DNA of 64,000 nucleotides. Source: Dehalococcoidia bacterium. GTDB lineage: Bacteria; Chloroflexota; Dehalococcoidia; UBA2979. Below, in pieces: positions 1-8,449 of this stretch. The DNA lies in the NCBI GenBank assembly GCA_023228825.1, contig JALOAL010000003.1, positions 200,302-264,301 on the forward strand. The letters are read 5' to 3'. Under the pieces are notes generated by a model that was not told the origin of the DNA, ran no database searches, and saw only the letters and a program-made list of their open reading frames with translations. Position 1 is the first letter of the stretch. Every line of letters starts with the position of its first letter. A program made the translations under genes and the position numbers.

Positions 1-2
1 GT

Positions 3-533
3 GAGAACGTCTCCTACGGACGTCAGGACGCCAGCGACGAGGACTACCAGGGCGCCCTGGACATCTCCCAGTTGTCGAACGACCTGCAGCAACTCACGCA
101 GGGCCTGGACACAGTGATCGGCGAGCGAGGCATGACGCTCTCCGGCGGCCAGAAGCAGCGTGCGGCCATCGCGCGGGCGTTGCTGAAGGACCCGCCGGTC
201 CTCATCCTGGACGACGCGCTGTCCCACGTGGACACGCACACGGAGGAGGAGATCCTCCGCCGCCTGCGCACCTACATGCGCGGCCGCACCACCATCCTCA
301 TCGCCCACCGCACCAGCACCCTGCGCTCTGCCGACCGCATCGTGGTGCTGGAGGACGGCGCGATTGTGGAGCAGGGGTCGCACGCGGACCTGATCGCCCG
401 GGACGGCGTCTACGCACGCATCTACCGCGAGCAACTCGCGCTCGAGAGCCGCTCGGAGGACGTGGACGCCCGCCTCGTGGAGCGCGAGCACGCGCCGGAC
501 ACGCCGGCAGACGGGGAAGGAGGCGCCCCGTGA
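3..533 (+). CDS. ABC exporter subunit, ATP-binding end (5' truncated)
   Basis: This is the C-terminal part of an ABC transporter ATPase whose frame is open to the left edge; the membrane domain and Walker A lie outside the window. The visible part has the signature LSGGQKQR, a Walker B-like LILDDALSHVD and an H-loop (LIAHR). An Asp replaces the catalytic Glu after Walker B, the usual sign of the non-catalytic half of a heterodimeric exporter (TM287/TM288 or BmrC/D type). Its stop overlaps the next gene's GTG start by 4 bp (GTGA), so the two halves are probably translated together. The transported substrate cannot be told from sequence. Confidence 0.9.
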   Translation, partial: ENVSYGRQDASDEDYQGALDISQLSNDLQQLTQGLDTVIGERGMTLSGGQKQRAAIARALLKDPPVLILDDALSHVDTHTEEEILRRLRTYMRGRTTILIAHRTSTLRSADRIVVLEDGAIVEQGSHADLIARDGVYARIYREQLALESRSEDVDARLVEREHAPDTPADGEGGAP

Positions 534-2314
534 GTTTTTACGAGGAAGACGACGCGATCGGCAAGGTCTACGACTCCCGTCTCGCCGGCCGGCTGCTGAC
601 CTACCTGCGCCCGTACCGCCTCCAGGTGGTGGCGTCGCTACTGATGATGTTCGCGGTGGCCGGCCTGGAACTGGTGCCCACGCTCATCGTGCGGAGGGCG
701 ATCGACCACCAGATCACCCCGGGCCAGACGGATGAACTGCCGGTGCTCGCGGCGGTCTTTGCCGCCACGCTCGCGTGCATCTTCACGCTTCGGTTCGTGC
801 AGATGTACCTGATGTGGTGGGTAGGGCAGCACTTCATGCTGGACCTGCGCATGCAGTTGTTCACCCACATCCAGCGCATGTCCGTCTCCTTCTTTGACCG
901 CAACCCGGTGGGCCGCCTCGTGACCCGGCTCACGGGCGACGTGCAGCAGATCGAGATGGTGATCTCGCAGGGCGTGGTGCAGATCCTGACCAACCTGCTG
1001 ATGGTGGGCGCCATTGTGGTGGTGCTCTACTACCTGAACTGGCAACTGGCGCTGATCATGACCGCGTTCCTGATCCCGCTGGTCTACCTGGTGCGCATCT
1101 TCGCGCAAGCCCAGCGCCAGGCCTTCCGCGACCAGCGCATGTGGATGGCCCGCATCAACGCCTACCTGAACGAGTTGATCACCGGCGTGGCCATCATCCA
1201 GTTGTTCAACCGCCAGCGACGGAACATGGAGTACTTCGACCAGCGCAACCGCGGCGCGTTCGACGCCAACATGCGCGTGCTGTTCTGGTACGCGGTCTTC
1301 GAGCCCACGGTGGTCATCTTCAACGCCGTGACCCTGGGCACCATCCTGTGGGTGGGCGGCATGAACGTCCTGGACGACGCGCTCACCTTCGGCACGCTGG
1401 TGGCCTTCATCACCTTCATGCAGCGCTTCTTCTGGCCCATCCGCGAACTCTCCGAGCGCTACACGATGATCCAGGGCGCCATGGCCTCTGCGGAGCGCAT
1501 CTTCGGCGTGCTCGATGAACCGGAGGAGGTCCTGGACGAGGAGGACGCCCGCGAACTGGAGGGCGTCCGCGGCGACATCCGCTTCGACCACGTCTCCTTC
1601 GCCTACAACCCGGGCAACTGGGTGCTGAAGGACGTGGACTTCACCATCCCCGCCGGTCAGAAGGTCGCCATCGTCGGCGCCACGGGCGCGGGCAAGTCCA
1701 CCATGATGGCCCTCCTGTCCCGGTTCTATGACGTGCAGCAGGGCGAGGTCCTGGTGGACGGCGTGCCCATCCGTGAACTGCGCCAGCGCTGGCTGCGCCG
1801 CCACGTGGGCGTGATGCTGCAGGACCCGTGGGTGGTCTCCGACACCGTGGAGGAGAACATCCGCCTGCGGGACCCCTCGATCAGCACGGAGCAGATCCAC
1901 GCGGCTGCGGAGGCGGTGGGCGCCCATTCCTTCATCGAGCGCCTGCCGGAGGGCTACCAGACGGTGCTGGCGGAGCGCGGCGCGAACCTGTCCACCGGCC
2001 AGAAGCAGTTGATCGCCCTGGCGCGCGTGGCGGCGTTCAACCCGGCGATCGTGCTCGTCATGGATGAGGCGACCGCGAGCATCGACCCGGAGACGGAGGA
2101 CATCATCCAGCGCGGCCTGAACCGCGTGATGGCCGGGCGCACGGCGATCATCATCGCCCACCGCCTGAACACCATCCGCTCCGTGGACCGCATCATCGTC
2201 CTCCACCTGGGCGAGGTGGTGGAGGACGGCTCGCACGAGCAGTTGATGGCCCTGGGCGGCATCTACGCCCGCCTGTACGAGTTGCAATACCAGGTCCAGT
2301 CCGCCACCTCCTGA
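530..2314 (+). CDS. ABC exporter ATP-binding/permease subunit (catalytic half)
   Basis: A 594-residue type IV ABC exporter half: about six membrane helices in residues 20-310, then a nucleotide-binding domain with Walker A GATGAGKST, signature LSTGQKQL, Walker B VLVMDEATASID with the catalytic Glu present, and H-loop IIAHR. The neighbour upstream carries Asp at that Glu position, so this is inferred to be the hydrolysing half of a heterodimer. The GTG start at 530 is supported by GTGA overlap with the upstream stop and by the N-terminal sequence beginning just before the first membrane helix. It is likely a multidrug or lipid exporter, but specificity is unknown. Confidence 0.92.
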   Translation: MSFYEEDDAIGKVYDSRLAGRLLTYLRPYRLQVVASLLMMFAVAGLELVPTLIVRRAIDHQITPGQTDELPVLAAVFAATLACIFTLRFVQMYLMWWVGQHFMLDLRMQLFTHIQRMSVSFFDRNPVGRLVTRLTGDVQQIEMVISQGVVQILTNLLMVGAIVVVLYYLNWQLALIMTAFLIPLVYLVRIFAQAQRQAFRDQRMWMARINAYLNELITGVAIIQLFNRQRRNMEYFDQRNRGAFDANMRVLFWYAVFEPTVVIFNAVTLGTILWVGGMNVLDDALTFGTLVAFITFMQRFFWPIRELSERYTMIQGAMASAERIFGVLDEPEEVLDEEDARELEGVRGDIRFDHVSFAYNPGNWVLKDVDFTIPAGQKVAIVGATGAGKSTMMALLSRFYDVQQGEVLVDGVPIRELRQRWLRRHVGVMLQDPWVVSDTVEENIRLRDPSISTEQIHAAAEAVGAHSFIERLPEGYQTVLAERGANLSTGQKQLIALARVAAFNPAIVLVMDEATASIDPETEDIIQRGLNRVMAGRTAIIIAHRLNTIRSVDRIIVLHLGEVVEDGSHEQLMALGGIYARLYELQYQVQSATS

Positions 2315-2347
2315 CGACCGCCGGGCCGCCTCTCTTGTCCGGCCCCC

Positions 2348-2365
2348 TCTCCTGCCTACGGGAGA
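2348..2365. terminator. Short hairpin after the exporter operon
   Basis: TCTCCTG and CGGGAGA can form a 7-bp stem (one G-U pair) with a 4-nt loop, 33 bp after the exporter stop. The surrounding CTCTCC...GGGAGA...GGGTTGG...GTGAGGGG pattern resembles a GC-rich intergenic palindrome scattered in many genomes. There is no T-tract, so terminator function is uncertain. Confidence 0.35.
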
Positions 2366-2450
2366 CGGGTTGGAGTGAGGGGCTGCGGGCCGCGAACGGC
2401 CGGACACGCCTCGGAAACCAGGCGGGGGCGGCGGGGGTGCGTGGTCGCGC

Positions 2451-2456
2451 TAGACT
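2451..2456 (+). promoter_or_regulatory. Possible -10 element of the nitroreductase gene
   Basis: TAGACT lies 37 bp before the ATG at 2494. No convincing -35 hexamer is seen at normal spacing. Similar TANACT/TATACT hexamers without a -35 precede several other genes here. Confidence 0.3.
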
Positions 2457-2493
2457 GCCTCGCAACCAGAGGGGCACCCGCGGGGAGGTCAGC

Positions 2494-3168
2494 ATGGAAC
2501 TCAAGTCACCAGACGAGACCGGACTGTTCGAGGCGCTCTACTCCACGCGCGCCCTGCGGCGCTTCAAGCCGGACCCCGTGCCGGACGAGGTGCTCTTCCA
2601 GGTCATCGACGCCGCCATCCGCGCGCCTGCCGGGAGCAACCAGCAGGTGTGGCACTTCCTGGTGGTGCGCGACGAGGCGAAGCGCAAGGCCATTGGCGAG
2701 GCGTACTGGCAGACCTGGACGTCCTACGGCAAGCAGTATGTAGACGACCCCAGCGCCATCGACCGGCTGCCGCGCCAGATGCGTCTGGTCGTGCGCTCCA
2801 CGGACCACCTGGCGAGACACATCGCGGAGGTGCCGGTGCACCTCTTCGTCTGTGGGCCGGCACAGGCCGCCGGCACCATCTACCCCGCCGTCCAGAACGC
2901 GCTCCTCGCGTGTCGAGGCCTGGGCCTCGGCTCCGTGGTGACCGCGTTCCATCGAGGCCACGACGCCACGCTGAAGCCGCTCCTGGGCGTGCCGGACGAC
3001 GTCACCCTCCACGCCCTGCTGCCCATCGGCTACCCCGAGGACAAGATCGGCCCCGTCGGACGCCGCCCCGTGAAGAAGCACGCAAGCCTGGACACCTACG
3101 GCGAGCCATGGCCGTTCGCCGAATCCCAACCCGACGAGGGCTGGCACGAGCGCTGGGTGCACGAGTAG
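2494..3168 (+). CDS. Nitroreductase family protein
   Basis: A 224-residue flavoprotein of the nitroreductase family, expected to bind FMN and reduce nitro compounds, quinones or flavin-like substrates with NAD(P)H. The N-terminal STRALRRFKPDPVPDE, the PAGSNQQVWHF loop and the GLGLGSV segment near residue 147 are family hallmarks of the FMN site, and the late GRRPV motif is typical. The ATG at 2494 is chosen because GGGGAGG lies 6 bp upstream; the frame extends further left without homology. It is monocistronic and convergent with the crotonase gene. The physiological substrate is unknown. Confidence 0.88.
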   Translation: MELKSPDETGLFEALYSTRALRRFKPDPVPDEVLFQVIDAAIRAPAGSNQQVWHFLVVRDEAKRKAIGEAYWQTWTSYGKQYVDDPSAIDRLPRQMRLVVRSTDHLARHIAEVPVHLFVCGPAQAAGTIYPAVQNALLACRGLGLGSVVTAFHRGHDATLKPLLGVPDDVTLHALLPIGYPEDKIGPVGRRPVKKHASLDTYGEPWPFAESQPDEGWHERWVHE

Positions 3169-3288
3169 CGGATCACGGCGGCCTTCCGGCCTGCCCCCCC
3201 CCGCAGGGGAGGCGCCTCGCCCGACAGTCGCCTGCCGAACCTTCCGGCCCCCTGTGTACGCCTCACCCCCCTTCGAGGACTGACGCTC

Positions 3289-4104
3289 CTACTGCCCGGT
3301 GAACTTCGGCGCGCGCTTTTCGACCCAGGAGGCGCGGGACTCGGCGACGTCCTGGGGGGCCTTGCGGGCGTAGTCCAGGCCGTGGAGTTCGTTGCGGAGC
3401 GCCGTTTCGAGGTCCACCGTGAGGTTCCACTGCGTTACGCGCTTGCCGGAGCGGATGGCCAACGGCGGGAGCGCCGCGATCTGCTCCGCCACCTCCATGG
3501 AGGCGTCCAGCAACTGCTCCTCCGGCACCAGGCGGTCCAGCAGGCCGATGCGGTACGCCTCGTCCGCGTCCACCATGCGGCTGGTGGCGATGAGGTCGAT
3601 CGCGCGCGAGTAGCCCACGATGCGCGGCAGGAACCAGGACATGCCGGAGTCCGGCGAGAGCGAGCGCTCCGCGAAGACGGTCTTGAATCGCGACAGCGGG
3701 GTGCCGACGCGCAGGTCGCATGCCAGGGCCAGGCTCATGCCGGCGCCGGCGGCCACGCCGTTCACTGCGGCGATGGTGGGCTTCGTCATGCGGTAGAAGG
3801 CCACCGCTTGCCGCCCCACCCACGAGAGCGTATCCAGCCGCTGGCCCTGCGACGGCGCCTCGTCCGAGCCGCCCACAGCCGGCGCGGTGGGGCGAGGGCC
3901 GGAGAGGTCGGCGCCGGCGCTGAAGCCGCGTCCGGTGCCGGTGACGATCATGACGCGCAGGTCGTCGTCCGCCTCGATCTCGGCGCAGGCGGCGCGGGTG
4001 TCCTCCTGCAGTTGGCGGTTGAGCGCGTTCAACTGCTCCGGCCGGTTGAGGGTCACCACCCCCACGTGCCCGTGGCGTTCCAGTGTCAGGTGCTCGTAGG
4101 TCAT
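3289..4104 (-). CDS. Enoyl-CoA hydratase/isomerase (crotonase family, PaaG-like)
   Basis: A 271-residue crotonase-fold protein acting on acyl-CoA esters. The oxyanion-hole segments FSAGADLS and AAVNGVAAGAGMSLALACD are clear. The usual first catalytic Glu (as in GGGCELA) is Ser here, and the second acidic position sits in LSPDSGMSWFLPR, a pattern shared with PaaG-type isomerases rather than classical hydratases, so double-bond isomerisation is at least as likely as hydration. The ATG at 4104 has GGGGGGAGA just upstream. It is followed upstream by a luciferase-like oxidoreductase on the same strand, 94 bp away. Confidence 0.88.
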   Translation of the reverse strand: MTYEHLTLERHGHVGVVTLNRPEQLNALNRQLQEDTRAACAEIEADDDLRVMIVTGTGRGFSAGADLSGPRPTAPAVGGSDEAPSQGQRLDTLSWVGRQAVAFYRMTKPTIAAVNGVAAGAGMSLALACDLRVGTPLSRFKTVFAERSLSPDSGMSWFLPRIVGYSRAIDLIATSRMVDADEAYRIGLLDRLVPEEQLLDASMEVAEQIAALPPLAIRSGKRVTQWNLTVDLETALRNELHGLDYARKAPQDVAESRASWVEKRAPKFTGQ

Positions 4105-4198
4105 GTCTCGGTCTCCCCCCGGACGCCCCGCGTCCACTCGGCGGCAGCATACAACTCCGCCGCGCCCGATTTCCGCCTTCGTCAGACGCGGCCAGAGA

Positions 4199-5110
4199 CT
4201 ACGCCTCGGCAAGCAACTCCCGCACCCGCCCCAGCCGCTCGATGCTCTTGAGGGCCAGCGCCTGGTCCGGGACCAGGTTGCGCGCGAGCACCTCGGAGTA
4301 GCCGTGCGGGGCGAAGGCGCGCAACTTGCGGGCCACCGTCTCTGCGGAGCCGTAGATCGCCACGCCGGGGGCGAAGCCTCTGTACCCCCGGTCGAGGATC
4401 GGCCGTGCGACCTGCTCCGCCTCCTCGTCCGACTCGCCCACGTAGATGTCGCGGCGGATGGCGACCACGGCGGGCTCGTCCAGCACGGCACGGTGCTGCA
4501 TGAAGCGCGTCGCCATCATGGCGGCGTCCTCGATCGAGACGCCGGGCGCGGCCAGCCACCCATCGCCGAGGCGTGCCGCGCGTTCGAGGGCGGCGTCCGC
4601 CTCACCGCCGATCCAGACCTCGACGCCCTCGGGCGGCAGCGGGGCGATGCGGGCATCGGTGAAGGAGAAGCGGCGCGACCCGCTGACCGTCTCGCCCGCC
4701 CACAGGCGACGCATGATGTCCAGGGACTCCTCGAACATGGAGGGCCGGAAGTGCGGGTCGATGCCCATGCCGGAGAACTGCGCGTCGGCCGGGCCCACGG
4801 CGCACTGCATGATGAAGCGACCGTCATGGATCGAGGCCAACGTGCCGACCTGCTCGGCCAGCAGGACGGGGTGCCACAGCGGCAGCAGGAACAGGCAGCC
4901 CGCCGGACGCCCCTGCCACTCCGCCAGGATGCGGCCCATGATCGGCACGTTCTGGTAGTACTTCCCGGGCCCGGTGACGTGGTGGTCACCCACAAAGAGC
5001 GAGTCCAGGCCGGCATCCCGCGCTGCGGCGGCACGCTCCACCATCCAGCGGGCGCCCTCCCGCGCATCCTCCACCCGGTGCGCACTCGATAGCGACATTC
5101 CCACGCGCAT
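4199..5110 (-). CDS. LLM-class flavin-dependent oxidoreductase
   Basis: A 303-residue protein of the bacterial luciferase-like monooxygenase superfamily, which uses FMN or F420. It begins MRVGMSLSS and shows the beta-barrel landmarks LDSLFVGDHHV, LLAEQVGTLASIHDGRF and the VEVWIGGEADAALERAARLGDGW block (last part near residue 180) that marks the family. The spacing of these blocks resembles F420-dependent members, but the cofactor cannot be settled by eye. It shares a strand with the crotonase downstream and diverges from the P450 gene across a 176-bp gap. The substrate is unknown. Confidence 0.85.
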   Translation of the reverse strand: MRVGMSLSSAHRVEDAREGARWMVERAAAARDAGLDSLFVGDHHVTGPGKYYQNVPIMGRILAEWQGRPAGCLFLLPLWHPVLLAEQVGTLASIHDGRFIMQCAVGPADAQFSGMGIDPHFRPSMFEESLDIMRRLWAGETVSGSRRFSFTDARIAPLPPEGVEVWIGGEADAALERAARLGDGWLAAPGVSIEDAAMMATRFMQHRAVLDEPAVVAIRRDIYVGESDEEAEQVARPILDRGYRGFAPGVAIYGSAETVARKLRAFAPHGYSEVLARNLVPDQALALKSIERLGRVRELLAEA

Positions 5111-5208
5111 GCTGGCGCCTCCCTCACTCCCCCGCGCTGCGGAGGCGCCAGTGTACGTATCGAGGCGGCCCCCAGTTGTGGCGGGGACAAAGTCGGCGGC
5201 GGCGTGCG

Positions 5209-5214
5209 TACAAT
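5209..5214 (+). promoter_or_regulatory. Possible -10 element of the P450 gene
   Basis: TACAAT lies 72 bp upstream of the ATG at 5287 in the divergent 5111-5286 region. The -35 region is GC-rich without a recognisable hexamer. Confidence 0.28.
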
Positions 5215-5286
5215 TCGTATGTGATTCCGGCTACGGGAAGCATCGCGGCTTCCGCACGCAGCGGACTCGCAGACGCGGAGGACGGG

Positions 5287-6546
5287 ATGGCGGTCAGGCA
5301 AACGGTGGCGCGCGTGGTGCGCCCGGTGGTGGTGCGCGGGCTCCTCGCGAAGGAGCGCCTCAAGACCGGTGTCACCTTCAATCCCCTCTCGCGCCAGTGG
5401 CGTGACGACCCCGTCCCGCTGTTCGAGCGCCTGCGCGAGAAGGACCCCGTCCACTACTCGGAACTGATCGGCGGCTGGGTGGTCTCCCGCCACGAGGACG
5501 TGGACGCGATCCTGCGCGACCATCACCGCTTCTCCAGCGACCCTCGCCGCGGCCCCAACGCAGACGTGCTGGCGGCGCTGGAGGTCACCCAGAGCATGCT
5601 CAACCTCGACCCGCCGGACCACACCCGCACCCGCTCGCTGGTCACCCAGGCCTTCACCCCGAGGGCCATCGAGGGCTGGCGAGAGCGCATCGAGGCGGTC
5701 ATCAGCGACCTGTTCGCCGAGATCGGTGAGGCGGCGGAGTTCGACGTGATGGAGTGCCTGGCGGTCCCGCTGCCGGTGGTGGTGATCGCGGAGATCCTGG
5801 GCGTGCCGCCTTCCGACCTCCCGCGCTTCAAGGCGTGGTCGGACGACATCGCGCGGACGCTCGAGCCCTCCATGTCCGCAGAGGACGGCGGCCGCGCCCA
5901 GCGGGCAAGGCAGGAACTGGGGGACTACTTCGGGGCGATCATCGAAGCACGGCGTGCGGAGCCACGGGACGACCTCATCACGTCGCTCGTGCAGGCGGAG
6001 GCGGCGGGCGAGCGGCTGACGCACGATGAACTGCTCGCCACGCTGGTGCTGCTGCTGGTCGCCGGCAACGAGACCACCACGAACCTCATCGGCAACGGCA
6101 CGCTGGCGCTGCTCCGGCACCCCGAGCAGCAGCGCTGGCTGCGCGACCATCCCGAGCAGGTGGAGTCCGCCGTGGAGGAACTGCTGCGCTTCGACAGCCC
6201 GGTGCAGATCAACGGACGCACCACGCTGGTGGAGGTGGAGGTGGGCGGCAAGCGCATCCCCCCGCAGCGCCAGGTGATCCTGCTGCAGGGTGCGGCGAAC
6301 TACGACCCGCTGCGCTGGGAGCGGCCGCATGGCCTGGACCTCTCGCGCGGCGACAAGGGCCACCTCTCCTTCGGCCGCGGCATCCACTACTGCGTGGGCG
6401 CACCCCTTGCGCGGATGGAGGCGCAGATGCTCTTCCCGAGGATGCTCGCGCGCTGGCCCAACCTGCGCCTGGCCGAGCGGGACGCCTCGTTCCGTCCAAA
6501 CGTGGTGCTGCGCGGCCTGGAGCGCCTACCCGTGCGCGTCGATTAG
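5287..6546 (+). CDS. Cytochrome P450
   Basis: A 419-residue soluble bacterial P450 that should insert one oxygen atom into an organic substrate using electrons from a ferredoxin. The heme-binding loop FGRGIHYCVGAPLARME contains the axial ligand Cys369. The I-helix oxygen-activation motif AGNETT (residues 259-264) has Asn-Glu in place of the more usual Gly/His-Glu, a variation common in bacterial CYPs. EELLR is the ExxR-type K-helix. The ATG at 5287 follows GGAGGACGGG; the frame extends further left without homology. No ferredoxin or reductase gene is adjacent, so electron donors must be encoded elsewhere. Confidence 0.93.
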   Translation: MAVRQTVARVVRPVVVRGLLAKERLKTGVTFNPLSRQWRDDPVPLFERLREKDPVHYSELIGGWVVSRHEDVDAILRDHHRFSSDPRRGPNADVLAALEVTQSMLNLDPPDHTRTRSLVTQAFTPRAIEGWRERIEAVISDLFAEIGEAAEFDVMECLAVPLPVVVIAEILGVPPSDLPRFKAWSDDIARTLEPSMSAEDGGRAQRARQELGDYFGAIIEARRAEPRDDLITSLVQAEAAGERLTHDELLATLVLLLVAGNETTTNLIGNGTLALLRHPEQQRWLRDHPEQVESAVEELLRFDSPVQINGRTTLVEVEVGGKRIPPQRQVILLQGAANYDPLRWERPHGLDLSRGDKGHLSFGRGIHYCVGAPLARMEAQMLFPRMLARWPNLRLAERDASFRPNVVLRGLERLPVRVD

Positions 6547-6591
6547 CCTCGTCACTCAGAAGCAGAGGACTGGAAGCAGAGGAGCCCGTCG

Positions 6592-6804
6592 ATGTGCCGT
6601 TCGATCAAGCGCCTGCGCGCGGCCAGGGGCAGCGAAGACGCACCGCCCACTCCCGAGGAGATCGAGGCGGCCGCCCTCCAGTTCGTGCGCAAAGTGAGCG
6701 GCTTCCAGAAGCCCGCCGCCCATAACGCCGCCGTCTTCGATGCCGCCGTCGCAGACATCTCCGCCACCACGGAACGGCTCCTGGCCTCCCTCCAGGTGCG
6801 CTAA
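6592..6804 (+). CDS. DUF2277 family protein
   Basis: A 70-residue protein starting MCRSIKRLR, with PPTPEEIEAAALQFVRKVSG and a hydrophilic helical C-terminus. This matches the small conserved family DUF2277, known mainly from actinobacteria and Chloroflexota, whose members begin MCRxIKxLR. The function is not established. The invariant N-terminal Met-Cys-Arg may be a metal or nucleic-acid contact, but this is speculation. It sits 45 bp after the P450 stop, likely in the same transcript. Confidence 0.85.
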   Translation: MCRSIKRLRAARGSEDAPPTPEEIEAAALQFVRKVSGFQKPAAHNAAVFDAAVADISATTERLLASLQVR

Positions 6805-6901
6805 GCCGGCCCTGCGGGTCCGAGGCGCAGACCGGGCGCGCCTCGATCCGAACATTTGGTCGGCTAGTGCATCGCCGCGACGGACGCGGCATGCTCCCCG
6901 C

Positions 6902-8092
6902 ATGCAACAAGACGCCACCGAGCAGGTCGAGTCGATCACCGACCGCCAGCGCGAGGTCGCCCGCCTGGTCGCTGAGGGGCGCTCGAATCCCGAGATCGCG
7001 GATGCCCTGGGCATTTCGCTGGCCGGGGCGAAGTACCACGTCTCCGAACTCCTCGGCCGTCTCGGGGTCGAGCGCCGCGAGGATGTCGCCGCCTGGTACC
7101 GCGAACACGGCGGCCCCGCCACGGCCACGCGCGGCCGCTGGTCACGCCTGCGCGCCCTGTGGCCTCTGGGCGCGCTCACCGCCGTCGGCGTGCCCCTGGC
7201 GCTGCTCGCGGTCGCCCTCGCGAACGGCCGTGTCGAGGAGGCACCGGAACCACCGGCGATGGCGGCGATGGCGGCGACGGAGATCGTCGAGCCCACGCCC
7301 GTCCCGACGGAACCAGTGCCCGGTGCGACCGCGACCCCGGACCGCCTCCCGATCTTCTTCGAGTACGAGGTGCGCGAGGGTGACACGCTCGCCGCGATCG
7401 CCTCGAGGTTCGGTGTCGGCGAGGAGCACGTGGCCTGGAACAACCCTGGCGCCGAGGACGATGACGACATCGCGCCCGGCCAAGTCCTCCAGATTCCGAG
7501 CGTCTCGGGCATCATCCACTCCGTGCGTGCCGGCGAGACCGTCACGGAGATCGCCGCGCTCTACGACGCCGACTGGCGCGACATCATCGGGTTCGAGGCC
7601 AACGGGCTCCGGGGTGACCCGAACGACTTGCGCCCGGGCGCCCTCATCCTCGTGCCGGGCGGGCGGATGATGCCGCTCACCGTGGTCGCGCCGGACCGGC
7701 CGGCTGCGGGCGGGATCGATGCGGGAGCAGCGGGGTGGCTGTGGCCGGTACCCGGCTCGGTGATCCGCCTCTTCGGACCCGAGCACCCCGTCGGCGTGGA
7801 CATCGCGGCCCCGGCCGGCACGCCGATCGTGGCGTCCAGGAGCGGCGCCGTGCTCTTCGCAGGCGGCAACCCATGCTGCTCCTACGGCTACCACGTCATC
7901 ATCAACCACGGTGAGGGCTACGAGACGCTCTACGCGCACCTCTCGGAATTCGCCGTCGCCCTCGGACAAGACGTGGCTGCGGGCGACACCATCGGCTGGG
8001 TGGGCAGGACCGGCCGGACGCCCGAGCCGCACCTCCACTTCGAGGTCCACCGCAACGGCATCTACCAGGACCCGCTCGCCTACCTCCCGTAG
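6902..8092 (+). CDS. Membrane protein: LuxR-type HTH, two LysM, M23 peptidase-fold domain
   Basis: A 396-residue multidomain protein. Residues 11-67 form a LuxR/GerE-type helix-turn-helix (TDRQREVARLVAEGRSN, then LGISLAGAKYHVSELLGRLG). Residues 84-108 are one hydrophobic segment. A Pro/Glu/Thr linker follows, then LysM repeats at about 152-200 and 203-253, and an M23/LytM-like fold at 278-396. With the HTH inside the cell the LysM and M23 domains would face the wall. In the M23 domain YAHL (345-348) and HLHFE (377-381) are kept, but the first metal motif is H295-x4-D300 instead of HxxxD, so peptidase activity is doubtful. The ATG at 6902 is the only start giving the full HTH. Inference: a one-component wall-responsive regulator. 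Confidence 0.9.
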   Translation: MQQDATEQVESITDRQREVARLVAEGRSNPEIADALGISLAGAKYHVSELLGRLGVERREDVAAWYREHGGPATATRGRWSRLRALWPLGALTAVGVPLALLAVALANGRVEEAPEPPAMAAMAATEIVEPTPVPTEPVPGATATPDRLPIFFEYEVREGDTLAAIASRFGVGEEHVAWNNPGAEDDDDIAPGQVLQIPSVSGIIHSVRAGETVTEIAALYDADWRDIIGFEANGLRGDPNDLRPGALILVPGGRMMPLTVVAPDRPAAGGIDAGAAGWLWPVPGSVIRLFGPEHPVGVDIAAPAGTPIVASRSGAVLFAGGNPCCSYGYHVIINHGEGYETLYAHLSEFAVALGQDVAAGDTIGWVGRTGRTPEPHLHFEVHRNGIYQDPLAYLP

Positions 8093-8097
8093 CCCCC

Positions 8098-8388
8098 GCG
8101 CACGCGGCAGTCGCGCTCGACGACGGGAGGCTTCTCGTTGCCGGCGGTGCGGCGAACCTCCAGACAGGAGGTTCCCGCGAGAACTTCATCTGGCTGCTGA
8201 ACGTGGTCACCGGAGATGTCGAGTCCATCGATGCAGGCGAGGTTCGCCCCATCGCGGGGATTGCGGCCCCCTTCGGCGACGGGAGCATCCTCCTGCTGTC
8301 GTACCCGACCGAGTCGGAAGCGGTAGCGCAGTACGAGGCCTACCTCGTTCACCCATCGCCCCCACGCACCCTCACCCGGCCCTCCTGA
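8098..8388 (+). pseudogene. Kelch/galactose-oxidase-like fragment without a start
   Basis: In the frame starting at 8098 the translation contains HAAVALDDGRLLVAGG, a typical kelch-repeat strand turn, continuing through FIWLLNVVTGDVESI to a TGA at 8386-8388. There is no plausible start codon before this motif: the first is a GTG at 8203, already inside the domain, and the frame upstream runs through the 3' end of the M23 gene in another phase. It therefore looks like the relic of a longer beta-propeller gene, one blade or two surviving. A sequencing frameshift joining it to the preceding gene is a less likely alternative. Confidence 0.5.
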
Positions 8389-8398
8389 CCACGGGCGG

Positions 8399-8404
8399 TA
8401 TACT
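8399..8404 (+). promoter_or_regulatory. Possible -10 element of acsA
   Basis: TATACT lies 45 bp before the acsA ATG, downstream of the kelch remnant. No clear -35 hexamer is visible. Confidence 0.35.
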
Positions 8405-8449
8405 CCCGTCGCTCGCTGCCCGAATGCCCAACGCCGAAGGGGGTACCGC

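Noticed and set aside
638..2407. 589-codon open frame antisense to the ABC exporter
   Set aside because: Shadow of high-GC coding: His/Arg/Val-rich translation without domain motifs, while the opposite strand encodes a complete ABC exporter.
3190..3207. C9 run with CCTGC/GCAGG arms between convergent genes
   Set aside because: Stem of only five pairs; too weak to call a terminator, and the run is shorter than the 14-bp tract.
4516..6387. 623-codon open frame on the minus strand across the P450
   Set aside because: Antisense to P450 and out of frame with the luciferase-like gene; no motifs and atypical composition.
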